DNA from: Streptomyces sp. WMMB303
GTDB taxonomy: Bacteria > Actinomycetota > Actinomycetes > Streptomycetales > Streptomycetaceae
Direction: 5' to 3'
Assembly: GCF_029351045.1 (NCBI RefSeq)
Contig: NZ_JARKIN010000001.1
Location: 4,018,501-4,082,500, forward strand
DNA length: 64,000 bases
Shown: positions 42,273 through 50,177 of the stretch, in pieces
Layout: each line of letters opens with the position of its first letter
Position numbering within the stretch: the stretch's first letter is position 1
Notes under the pieces: model-generated
What the model saw: only the letters and a program-made list of their open reading frames with translations
The model's database searches: none
Told to the model about the DNA's origin: nothing
Program-made: the position numbers and the translations under genes

Positions 42273-42539
42273 TCAGCGGCCGAGCTGCCAGGGAAAGGGG
42301 AGAAGTTGGTCGGCCCGGCAGTAGACCTCGCACGCGAAGGGGAGTAAGGCCGCGGACGGGTGCAGCCGGGCGCCTTCGAGGCTGGCCAGCAGCCGGGCCG
42401 TGTGGTGGATGCATCCGGTGTGCTGCGCCCCGTTGCGGTCGATGACGGTCACGGCGGTGAGTCCGCCCTCGCACGGTGTCGGATCCGCCCGGTCCGCCGC
42501 CGCGCACCGCGGGCCGCCGTTCGCCGCCGTGCTGTCCAT
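42273..42539 (-). CDS. Small cysteine-containing hypothetical protein
   Basis: An 88-residue protein starting at ATG 42539 (MDSTAANGGPRCAAADR). It has four cysteines, in PRCA, TPCEGG, TGCIHHTA and ACEVYC regions, and a central TAVTVIDRNGAQHTG stretch. Cys plus His-His could bind a metal, but no known zinc motif is clear. GGGGGTGCGGG lies upstream. A perfect CCATGGC/GCCATGG inverted repeat is located 67-92 nt upstream. I do not recognise the family. Confidence 0.6.
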   Translation of the reverse strand: MDSTAANGGPRCAAADRADPTPCEGGLTAVTVIDRNGAQHTGCIHHTARLLASLEGARLHPSAALLPFACEVYCRADQLLPFPWQLGR

Positions 42540-42605
42540 CCCGCACCCCCGAGTTGCTCGCCCCCGCTCACCGGTCAGCCAGTGGCTTCCCCCAACGGGA
42601 GTGGG

Positions 42606-42631
42606 CCATGGCCGATTTGGAATAGCCATGG
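42606..42631 (-). promoter_or_regulatory. Inverted repeat CCATGGC-N12-GCCATGG
   Basis: Perfect 7-bp arms (42606-42612 and 42625-42631) flank an AT-richer 12-base centre. It lies in the promoter area of the small cysteine-containing protein gene, with TTGTCC next to it on the minus strand. A dimeric repressor site is plausible. Confidence 0.4.
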
Positions 42632-42701
42632 ACAATTCTTGACGCGCCGGACGCGGCGCGCACCGGCGCCCGGCGCAGCCCGGGGGCGCTGGGCATGGCT
42701 G

Positions 42702-43496
42702 TCAGGCGGCTGCGAGGAAGTCCCGCACCACCGGGGCCAGCGTCCCGGCGGGCGCATGGTGGAAGGCTCCGGACACCGTCCGGTGCTCGCCGCGGGGCAG
42801 GGCCTCCGCCACGGCACGCGCGGCGTCCTGGAGCAGCCGCGTGCTGGCGTCGCTGGAGAGGACGAGCGCGGGGACCCGCACAGCGGTCAGGACTCCGAAC
42901 GGGAGGGTGGCGTCGCCGAGCATCGTGGTGTCGTAGCGGAGTGTGTGGGCGACTCTCGTCAGGCCAAACCAGGCCGGGGAGCGGCGGGCGCCCTCGACGG
43001 ACTCCGGTGGCAGCCCGATGATCTCCCCCAGGAAGTACGCGACGGCGTCCGATCGCCGCTCCCGGTCGAGGAGCTCGGCGAGCCGGGCCGCCCGCGCCGG
43101 ATCCTGGGGGTGTCCCACCGCGCCGGTGAAGGGCGGTTCGAAGAGCACCAGCCTGCCGGGGGCCGCCCCGGCGCCCGCTGCCGCGCCGAGCGCGATCAGA
43201 GCACCGGAGGACACGCCGTAGGCGCATGCCGCTCCCGTGCCGACTTCTCCGAGGACGGCGGCCAGGTCCTCGGCCTCCCGCGCGGGGGCGTAGGGCAGGG
43301 TGTCGCCGCTCTCGCCTCTGCCCCGGCGGTCGTAGACCACCCCGGAGAGCCCGAGGCCGGCCAGTTCACGGGCGAGCGGCAGACCCTCGTGCCGGGTGCT
43401 GAGCGCGCCACCGGTCAGGACGACGGGCGGCCCGTCCCCGAACCGCTCGAGGGCGATCTCGGTGCCGTCGGGCGAGGTGGTGAAGCGCACGGTCAT
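42702..43496 (-). CDS. Alpha/beta-fold hydrolase
   Basis: A 264-residue hydrolase. The nucleophile elbow is YGVSSGAL (G-x-S-x-G), the oxyanion-hole region is LTGGALSTRHE, and the strand before the elbow is VVYDRRGRGES, a common feature of haloperoxidase-like esterases. VLSSDAST and the His in SGAFHHAPA supply the rest of the triad. ATG 43496 has AGGAAGGG upstream. The substrate is unknown; similar genes are found next to many regulators. It is separated from the PTS gene by 87 nt on the same strand. Confidence 0.86.
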   Translation of the reverse strand: MTVRFTTSPDGTEIALERFGDGPPVVLTGGALSTRHEGLPLARELAGLGLSGVVYDRRGRGESGDTLPYAPAREAEDLAAVLGEVGTGAACAYGVSSGALIALGAAAGAGAAPGRLVLFEPPFTGAVGHPQDPARAARLAELLDRERRSDAVAYFLGEIIGLPPESVEGARRSPAWFGLTRVAHTLRYDTTMLGDATLPFGVLTAVRVPALVLSSDASTRLLQDAARAVAEALPRGEHRTVSGAFHHAPAGTLAPVVRDFLAAA

Positions 43497-43583
43497 GGCG
43501 GCCCTTCCTGACTGCGGTGGTGTGCTGAGACTTCTACCAGCAGCCGGTGCCCGGCGGCGGCCGGACGCGGCCCGGTTCCCCTC

Positions 43584-45209
43584 TCAGTCCGGCGGTGGCG
43601 GGGGCGGTGTGGGGGCGCCGGCCGGCGGAGGCAGCTTGGGCAAGCGGCGCGGTGCCGTGTCCCCCGCCGGGCCGGGCCGCGGGATCCGCGCGGCCCCGGG
43701 CGGGGCGGACTCCGTGCCGGGTGCCGCACCGCGTGCGGGTCCCGCCGTAGCCGGGGGCGGCAGCAGCGCGTCGCGGTGGGCGCCGGGGTCCCAGCCGGGC
43801 TCGACGACACGCTTCTGCACCAGGACGGCTCCGGCCAGCACCAGGGCCCCGACGGCGAGCATCAAGGCGATGCCGACCGCCGAGCCCGCCCTGCCCGCAT
43901 AGCCGATGAGGGTGCCGAACCAGCCGAAGTCGGCGTCGCCGAAGGTGGTGTTCTCCTTCCCGAAGGTGCCCAGCACCTTCAACAGCACGGCGGGCAGCAG
44001 GGTGATGAGGACGCCGTTGCAGAACGCGCCCAGCGCGGCACCCCGTCTGCCGCCGGTCGCGTTCCCGTAGACACCGGCCGCGCCGCCGGTGAAGAAGTGC
44101 GGCACCAGCCCCGGAAGCACCAGCGCCAGGCCGAGGGCGGGGTTGAGCAGCCAGGCCAGCAGCCCGAGCGAGCACAGGCCGCCGGTGAAACTGGCGAGGA
44201 ATCCGACGAGCACCGCGTTCTGCGCGTACGGGAAGACGATGGGCGCGTCCAGCGCGGGCACGGCACCGGGGACGACCTTGTGTGCGATCCCCTGGAAGGC
44301 GGGGACGAGTTCACCGAGGATCGTCCGGACGCCGAAGAGGATGACGGCTACCGCGATGCCGAACCGGAGGCCCTGCATCACGGCCTGCATGAAGTAGTCT
44401 CCCAGGCCGGTGGCGGCCGTCCCGCCGGCGGCGGCGAACGCCTGGAAGGCCCTCGCCTCACCCGCGTCGGCCAGGTACAGGAGCGCCATGACGAGGTGGA
44501 TCAGCAGCATGGACAGCGCGGTGGCCACCATCGAGTCGCGCAGGAACCGCATTCCTTCCGGCAGCTTCATGTCCTCGGTGCTGCGGCTGCGTCCGCCGAC
44601 GAGCCGGCCGACGGCACCGGCGGTGATGTAGCCGGCCGTGCCGAAGTGGCCGACGGCGATGCTGTTGTCGCGGGTGATCCGCTTGGTCCACGGGTGCGCG
44701 AAGGCGGGCATCGAGACGAGGAGGATGCCCAGCAGTGCTCCGCCGACGGTCACCACGAGCCACCCGGGCAGGCCCGCGGTCGCCAGCACCATCGTCAGCA
44801 GGGTCGCCATGAACAGCATGTGGTGGCCCGTGAGGAAGACATAGCGCAGCGGCGTGAACCGGGCCAGCAGCAGCGAGAGGGCGAATCCCGCGATCATCAG
44901 CCAGGCGACGCGGGCGCCGAACCGGTCCTGCGCGATACCGACGATCGCCTCGTTGGTCGGGATCACCCCGTGCGCCCCGGTGGCGCCCTGGATCATCTCG
45001 CCCAGCGGAGCCAGCGCGCTGACGACGAGTCCGGCTCCGGCGCTGATCAGCAGAAAGCCGAGCGTCGCCTTGACGGCCCCACCGGCGATCTGCCCTCCGG
45101 GTTTCCGCAGAGCCGTCAGACCGGCCGCCGTGATGAGACCGATGAGGTACGCGGGGACGCTCAGAATCTCGGTGCCGAGGAATGCCGCGATCGTGACCAG
45201 CCAGTCCAT
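43584..45209 (-). CDS. PTS ascorbate-family EIIC permease (UlaA-like) with Pro-rich tail
   Basis: A 541-residue membrane protein with 10-11 helices. The sequence follows UlaA-type EIIC proteins: FLGTEILSVPAYLIGL at the start, LGFLLISAGAGLVVSAL, MPAFAHPWTKRITRDN, GHFGTAGY and the later FPYAQNAVLVGFLASF and PHFFTGGAAGVYGNATGG. EIIC transports the sugar and is phosphorylated via IIB. The last about 90 residues are an unusual Pro/Ala/Gly-rich soluble tail ending in a run of prolines. ATG 45209 has GGAAGG. The IIA-IIB gene lies upstream on the same strand. Confidence 0.88.
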   Translation of the reverse strand: MDWLVTIAAFLGTEILSVPAYLIGLITAAGLTALRKPGGQIAGGAVKATLGFLLISAGAGLVVSALAPLGEMIQGATGAHGVIPTNEAIVGIAQDRFGARVAWLMIAGFALSLLLARFTPLRYVFLTGHHMLFMATLLTMVLATAGLPGWLVVTVGGALLGILLVSMPAFAHPWTKRITRDNSIAVGHFGTAGYITAGAVGRLVGGRSRSTEDMKLPEGMRFLRDSMVATALSMLLIHLVMALLYLADAGEARAFQAFAAAGGTAATGLGDYFMQAVMQGLRFGIAVAVILFGVRTILGELVPAFQGIAHKVVPGAVPALDAPIVFPYAQNAVLVGFLASFTGGLCSLGLLAWLLNPALGLALVLPGLVPHFFTGGAAGVYGNATGGRRGAALGAFCNGVLITLLPAVLLKVLGTFGKENTTFGDADFGWFGTLIGYAGRAGSAVGIALMLAVGALVLAGAVLVQKRVVEPGWDPGAHRDALLPPPATAGPARGAAPGTESAPPGAARIPRPGPAGDTAPRRLPKLPPPAGAPTPPPPPPD

Positions 45210-45306
45210 GGAGCCTTCCGCTGCGTGCCGTGTTCGGGCGGGTGGGGAGAGTGCCCCGCGGGCGTGCGGGAGCTGCGGGGGCGTGTGGCGGGGAAGCGGG
45301 ACGCGG

Positions 45307-46077
45307 TCAGACGTCGTAGGTGTCGCGCAGCACGGCGTCCACCTCCTTCTCGCTGGTGAAGTCCGCGACGACCCGCACCGGGACGCCCAGGTCGCCGAGG
45401 AGCCCGGCGATCTCGCGCGAGGTGAGGACGGCTGCGGCCTCGGATGCTCTGCCCCTCGCGGAGACGGTGTCCGTGGCCTCGACGGTGACGTGCCGGTCCC
45501 AGCCCCAGCGCTCCAGCACCCGCTCCAGGGTGTTCTTGAGGAAGAGGCTGGTGCCGACCCCGTTCCCGCAGACGGTGAGGATCCGCTGCACGGCCGGCCC
45601 GCTGGGCGGCAGCTGGTCACCGCCGCTCTCGCGCGCGGCGAGCAGCCGGTGCACGGCCTGCGGGGTCGGTGCGGTGCGCAGCGCGGCCTCGGCGTCCGGA
45701 TCGGCCAGCAGTCCGGCGAGGGCCGCCATGGCCGCCGTGTGGGCGCCGGAGTCCGCCGCGGCGAGGGCGACGACGAGGGTGACCGGATCGTTCGTCGGAT
45801 GGCCGAAGACGACGGGGCCGGCCGGCCGCACCCACGCCAACCCGGTCCGGTGCACCGCGGGCGAGGGTCGGGCGTGTACGAGGGCGAGGCCGGGTGCGAC
45901 GACGACGTAGGGCCCGTTCTCCTCGAGGTTCCCGATCATTTCTTCCGTGTACGCGTCGGTACTGACACCTTGCGTGACCAGCAGCTCCCCCGCGGCGCGG
46001 ACCACCGAGCGCCAGTCGGCCGCGGCGGTGTCCAGCCGGATCGCCGCACAGGGCAGCAGTTCGCTCAGTGACGCCAT
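45307..46077 (-). CDS. PTS ascorbate-family fused EIIA-EIIB
   Basis: A 256-residue cytoplasmic fusion. The N-terminal EIIA domain carries APGLALVHARPSPAVH, with the His that accepts phosphate from HPr. The C-terminal EIIB domain starts ILTVCGNGVGTSLFLKN, with the phosphocysteine loop CGNGVGTS, and ends AVLRDTYDV. UlaC and UlaB are separate proteins in enteric bacteria, so this is a fused version. It ends 97 nt before EIIC. Together they form one sugar-specific PTS; EI and HPr must be elsewhere. The substrate, ascorbate or another sugar acid or pentose, is not deducible. Confidence 0.9.
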   Translation of the reverse strand: MASLSELLPCAAIRLDTAAADWRSVVRAAGELLVTQGVSTDAYTEEMIGNLEENGPYVVVAPGLALVHARPSPAVHRTGLAWVRPAGPVVFGHPTNDPVTLVVALAAADSGAHTAAMAALAGLLADPDAEAALRTAPTPQAVHRLLAARESGGDQLPPSGPAVQRILTVCGNGVGTSLFLKNTLERVLERWGWDRHVTVEATDTVSARGRASEAAAVLTSREIAGLLGDLGVPVRVVADFTSEKEVDAVLRDTYDV

Positions 46078-46255
46078 GCCCCGGATACTGGCACGCCGCT
46101 CCTGTCGGCCGGCGGGCAGGCCCGGCCCCACGGGCCTGTGTCGCTGCCGGCGGCAGGGGTACCCGGCCGTCCAGCGGACGGTTCGGGCCGCCTCCGGGCA
46201 ACCGGGGTCCGTGGAGCAGCGATCGCAGCGCGCCCAGGAGCACCAGGGAGGAACC

Positions 46256-47416
46256 ATGCGCCTCGATTCCCTCGCACCTCTTCTCGACCGGAACGGACCG
46301 TGGGCCACCGTCTGCACAAGCACGGCGCAGGCCACCGAGAGCGCCGGGGACGAGCGGCGGCTGGCGGCCCGCGCCGCGGGGGACGAGCTGCTCCGGCAGG
46401 GCGCCGACTCCGCCACCGTCGAGGCCGTCACCGGGCACCTGGCCGCACTCTCCCCGCGCACCCGGCCGCAGGGCAGTGCGGTCTTCGCGGCGGACGGGGA
46501 CCTGGTGCTGGACCTGCCGCTGACCGTGGCGCCGGAACGACAGCACGTCGCCTGGTCGACGCTGCCGCATCTCGCACCGCTGCCGGAACTGCTGGCCGAG
46601 AACCCCCGCTGTCTGACGGCACGCATCGACCGGACGGGGGCCGACTTCGAGCTGGTGGACGCACACGGGACGCACAGCGCGGGGCAGGCCACCGGCGAGG
46701 AGTGGCCCATCCACCGCAATTCCACCGGGGAGCTGTCGGAGAGGCACTTCCAGCTGCGGGTGGAGAACACCTGGGAGAGCAACGCCGGGCTGATCGCGGA
46801 GGCGATCGAGCGCCGCTTCCGGGAGACGGCCGCCGATGTGCTGGTGTTCAGCGGCGAGCCCCGGGAGCGGCGGGCCGTGCACGAGAAGCTGCCGGAGCGG
46901 TTGCGGGCCGGGGCCGTGGAGACCTCACACGGCGGCCGCGCGGCGGGCGCCTCCTCGGAGCTGTTGGACCGGGAGACGGCACGGGCCCGTGCGGAGTACG
47001 TCGAACGGCACACCGTCGAGGCGCTGGCCGCGCTGCGGGCCGCGCACGCGCCCGGCCCCTCTCCCGCGGGCTCGGGCACGGCCGAGACGGTGCCCTCACT
47101 GGTGGAGGCGGCACGGGAGCACCGGGTGGCGACGCTGCTCGTGCGGCCCGGGGGTCCGGACAGGGACACCGAGGTGTGGGTCGGCGACGGCGCTGACCAG
47201 GTAGGGGTGCGGCGCTCCGAGCTGCAGTATCTCGGAGCGCCTGAGCCCGCCTCCGCGCGGGCCGACGACGCGCTGCTGCGCAGTGCGCTGGCGACCGATG
47301 CGGAGGTGCTGCTCGCCGCGCCCGGGGAAGAGCTTCCGGTCGGCGGGCTGGGCGCCCTGCTGCGGTGGTCCCACGTGTCCCACGGGAGTCAGGAGGAGGA
47401 GACCGCCGCGGAGTGA
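46256..47416 (+). CDS. Vms1/Rv2629-like release-factor-fold protein
   Basis: A 386-residue protein with the eRF1-like fold of the bacterial archaeo-eukaryotic release factor group (Rv2629 and the Vms1 C-terminal domain). Indicators are the start MRLDSLAPLLDRNGPWATVC, then RIDRTGADFELVDAHG, HFQLRVENTWESNAGLIAEA, LVFSGEPRERRAVHEKLPER, and the helical region ELLDRETARARAEYVERH. The group is thought to act on peptidyl-tRNA or ribosomes, possibly in rescue or hypoxia. AGGGAGGA precedes ATG 46256. The 3' third is antisense to a long minus-strand frame of the neighbouring exporter gene. Confidence 0.82.
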   Translation: MRLDSLAPLLDRNGPWATVCTSTAQATESAGDERRLAARAAGDELLRQGADSATVEAVTGHLAALSPRTRPQGSAVFAADGDLVLDLPLTVAPERQHVAWSTLPHLAPLPELLAENPRCLTARIDRTGADFELVDAHGTHSAGQATGEEWPIHRNSTGELSERHFQLRVENTWESNAGLIAEAIERRFRETAADVLVFSGEPRERRAVHEKLPERLRAGAVETSHGGRAAGASSELLDRETARARAEYVERHTVEALAALRAAHAPGPSPAGSGTAETVPSLVEAAREHRVATLLVRPGGPDRDTEVWVGDGADQVGVRRSELQYLGAPEPASARADDALLRSALATDAEVLLAAPGEELPVGGLGALLRWSHVSHGSQEEETAAE

Positions 47417-48728
47417 ACTCTGCCCGGCCGGGCAGCCGCGCGCCCGGCGGGCCGGCGCGACGCCCGGCAGCGGCGCGAGGGCGCTGCCCGCGGGCGGGCA
47501 CGGGGGCGCTGGGAGCGCCCCGGCCCCATAACGCCTCCGACTTCACGCTCTTCCAGGAGGGGGCGGAGGAGGCGACCGCCCAGGGCCGGGAGCTGCGGTC
47601 CAGCCACCCCGACAGCAGGCCGAAGCAGGCACCCGCCAGAGCGAGGAGTGCGCCTAGCCAGCTCGGCGAGGTGAGTCCGAAGCCGGCTGCGATGACCACA
47701 CCGCCGAGCGAGGCGCCCAGCGAGTTGGCGATGTTGAAGGCGGACTGCACGCTGGCGGAGCCGAGTTCGGGCGCGTCCCTGCCGTGGTCGAGGATGCGGG
47801 CCTGGACGCTGGGGATGGCGGCCATGCCCGCGATCCCGGTGAGGAACACGTTGACGGCGACCAGGACGGTGTTCTGCGCCGTCACCAGGAACATGCTCAG
47901 CGAGAGCGCCAGCGCGAGCAGTGCCCCGCACATCGTGCGCACGGGGCGGTCGGCGAGCCGTCCGCCGAGCATGGTGCCCACGGTCATCCCCGCTCCGGCC
48001 AGCGCCAGCAGCGCGGTGGCCGCGTTGGGGGTGTAGCCGCTGACCTCGGTCACCAGCGGCTGGATATAGGTGTAGAACGAGGAGGTGCCGGCGAAGCCGA
48101 ACACCACCACGGCGAAGGCGAGCCACACCTGCGGTCTTTTGAATATGCCGAGTTCGCCGCGCACGGTTCCCCTGCCGGTCTCGCGCTGCACGGGGAGCAG
48201 CGCCGCGAGGGAGACGAACGCGAGCACGCCGATACCGGCGACCACGATGAACGTCCAGCGCCAGCCGACGGTCTGGCCGAGCAGGGTGCCCAGCGGTGAG
48301 CCGACGATATTGGCCATGGGTACGCCGACCAGCACCACGGAGAGTGCTCTGCCGCGCTTTTCGGGGGCGACGAGACCGGCCGCGACGACGGCTCCGATTC
48401 CGAAGAACACACCGTGCGGGAGCCCCGCGGTGAAACGCGCCGCCAGCAGCAGTTCATGGCTCGGGACAAGGGCTGACGCTGTGTTCCCGAAGATGAACAT
48501 GCATGTCATTGCGAGCAGTATTGTCTTACGCTGGACCCGCATACCCACGACGGTGAGAAGCGGTGCTCCGATCACGACACCGAGCGAGTAGAAGGAGACG
48601 TAGCCACCGGCTTCGGAGATGCTCACTCCCATGTCGGAGGCGGCCTCGGGAAGTAGACCTATCATCACGAACTCGGCTGTGCCCGCACCGAACGTTGCAA
48701 TGGCCAGGGCCAGGAGGGCAAGGGGCAA
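46848..48728 (-). CDS. MFS transporter (DHA1 type), run-on C-terminus
   Basis: The first about 390 residues are a 12-helix drug/arabinose-type exporter (FGAGTAEFVMIGLLPEAASD, GMRVQRKTI, LLAARFTAGLPHGVFFGIGA, GGRLADRPVRT). TTG 48728 has an ideal AAGGAGGT site. A DHA1 protein should end near GWLDRSSRP at about 47590, yet this frame continues through the gap and then antisense to the release-factor gene for 200 more codons of Arg/Pro-rich sequence. A TTA codon, rare in Streptomyces, occurs just past the expected end (47531-47529). A lost stop or frameshift near 47560 is likely; another frame meets TGA there. Confidence 0.72.
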   Translation of the reverse strand: MPLALLALAIATFGAGTAEFVMIGLLPEAASDMGVSISEAGGYVSFYSLGVVIGAPLLTVVGMRVQRKTILLAMTCMFIFGNTASALVPSHELLLAARFTAGLPHGVFFGIGAVVAAGLVAPEKRGRALSVVLVGVPMANIVGSPLGTLLGQTVGWRWTFIVVAGIGVLAFVSLAALLPVQRETGRGTVRGELGIFKRPQVWLAFAVVVFGFAGTSSFYTYIQPLVTEVSGYTPNAATALLALAGAGMTVGTMLGGRLADRPVRTMCGALLALALSLSMFLVTAQNTVLVAVNVFLTGIAGMAAIPSVQARILDHGRDAPELGSASVQSAFNIANSLGASLGGVVIAAGFGLTSPSWLGALLALAGACFGLLSGWLDRSSRPWAVASSAPSWKSVKSEALWGRGAPSAPVPARGQRPRAAAGRRAGPPGARLPGRAEFTPRRSPPPDSRGTRGTTAAGRPARRPEALPRARRAAPPHRSPAHCAAARRRPARRRAQALRDTAARSAAPLPGQRRRRPTPRCPCPDPRAARAASPPGAPVPPPPVRAPSRPCPSPRERGRARARPAARPAPRRCAVRRTPHGPVPSPGPTAPRRRPPRGRRVRSPRPRPATAPAASRARPAAPGARR

Positions 48729-49227
48729 CGGGGACCTCCTTGCAGGAGTGGGGTGTTGTGCTGCCCGGCTCGCCTCGGCGGGCCGTTCCTCGAAAAGAAG
48801 CGTGCCGCAACACCGGATTCACGCACACGGTTTCCGCATAAGGCTGCCCATACTAGGATTCCCGGAACTCGGTGAACTCGCCCTGAAATCACGGCAGTCG
48901 AGAACCGCAACGGCCAAGAAGCCGTCCGCACCGCACGCGTGTTTCGGCGTGTCGCCGCAGATTTCACCGACTACGGTGAGAGCAGGGAGAGTTGCGGGTG
49001 ACCGGAGCGGCGGTTGTGGCTCGGGAATTCCGGATACTCGCGGGAGATTCACGCGCGGTATCGGTGACGACATTCGACCGGCAAGGATCGCGGCGGATCG
49101 CGTTGCCGGGGTGAACCGGCCGAAAATTCCGCACTCGTGAGAGGCCGGGTCACTGCCTCGGCCGCGCCGAGGAGGTGGCCGCGCGGCGCGCGGAGGCGGC
49201 GGTCACCGTCCGGCGGACCGAAGCTGC
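48729..49227. other. Intergenic region upstream of MFS gene
   Basis: These 499 bases have lower GC than the neighbours. Short frames on both strands lack ribosome sites or domains. It should hold the MFS promoter. I see no repeat or RNA structure that stands out. Confidence 0.5.
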
Positions 49228-49998
49228 TCAGCGCAGTACGGCCGCCAGCAGGTCGGTCCCCAGCACCGTCAGATCGGACAGGTTGAGGGTGTAGCGGACG
49301 TGACGACCGTGCCGCCGGGTCGTGAGCAGGTCCGCGCGGCGCAGGACCGCGAGATGACGGGACACCTCCGGGAGGGAGAGTCCCCAGGCGTGGGCCGGCT
49401 CACCGGTGGTGTGCGGGCCGCGGGCGAGGGTGCGCAGCAGCCGCAGCCGTACCGGGTGCGCAAGCGCCTCCAGCCGTAGCGTGACCGTCTCCAGCGACAC
49501 CGGCTCCGGCGGACTCGTCTCGGCCACGGGGTACTGCACCACCGGCTGCCACCCGCGCGCGTGGATCACTACCAGGTGGGGCCGGCCGAAGACGCTGGGC
49601 AGGAAGGTGACCCCGGTGCCGTGGGCGGTGGTCGCATTGTCCTGCAGCTTGTCCACGGTGATGCAGGTACCGTCCTGCGCCGGGGCCAGGGCCCGCTCAC
49701 GCGCCGGTGCGTCGGCGAGCGGCGACGGCGCGGCGAAGTGGACCCGGTTGTTGCCGCACGTGGTGATGAGCGCGGCGGTCACATAGGTTTCGTCGTCGAT
49801 CCGGTCCACATCGTCCAACTCCTCGGCGAGGGTGGACCGGGGACGAGCGGGAACCAGGAAGTCGGCTCGTGAGGATCGCCAGAGGAACCCCGCTTCTCTG
49901 AGCCGCTCGGCCGACTCGGGCGGGAGCCCGGCCCACACGTTCGCGGCCCAGCCGGCGTGCTGTGGATGATGCGCGGGTTCGGCCAGCACGTGCAGCAT
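49228..49998 (-). CDS. ArsR-family regulator (DUF5937-ArsR type), N-terminus displaced
   Basis: A 256-residue regulator from ATG 49998. The C-terminal 85 residues are an ArsR helix-turn-helix (LEALAHPVRLRLLRTLARGP, then LSLPEVSRHLAVLRRADLL and TTRRHGRHVRYTLN). The N-terminal part matches the DUF5937 region seen before such domains (AEPAHHPQHAGWAANVWAGL). Family members begin earlier with a sentence-like RIDIGGLP segment and SPLAELTAMLHVL. That beginning is encoded just upstream at 50078-50025 in another frame, so a one-base deletion near 50023 has split the gene. It is divergent from the MFS exporter at 50178 and probably controls it. Confidence 0.78.
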   Translation of the reverse strand: MLHVLAEPAHHPQHAGWAANVWAGLPPESAERLREAGFLWRSSRADFLVPARPRSTLAEELDDVDRIDDETYVTAALITTCGNNRVHFAAPSPLADAPARERALAPAQDGTCITVDKLQDNATTAHGTGVTFLPSVFGRPHLVVIHARGWQPVVQYPVAETSPPEPVSLETVTLRLEALAHPVRLRLLRTLARGPHTTGEPAHAWGLSLPEVSRHLAVLRRADLLTTRRHGRHVRYTLNLSDLTVLGTDLLAAVLR

Positions 49999-50078
49999 CG
50001 CGGTCAGCTCGGCCAGCGGGGAGCGGCGAACCGCAGTCCCCCGGCCGGCAGGCCGCCGATGTCGATTCTCACCGTCAT
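49999..50078 (-). pseudogene. Frame-displaced 5' end of ArsR regulator
   Basis: ATG 50078 opens MTVRIDIGGLPAGGLRFA, which fits the normal N-terminus of this family. Its frame stops after about 24 codons. From 50022 the next frame reads SPLAELTAM and joins the main gene. Restoring one base between 50023 and 50024 would give a single protein of about 282 residues. Confidence 0.65.
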
Positions 50079-50177
50079 CCCCGCATCATCGCCGGTCGGA
50101 TGGTCGAGGACCATGCCGCTTGACGGTGTCCGTCAAGCGGCACAGTGGACTCGGCGGCCGAACGCACCGTTGACGCC

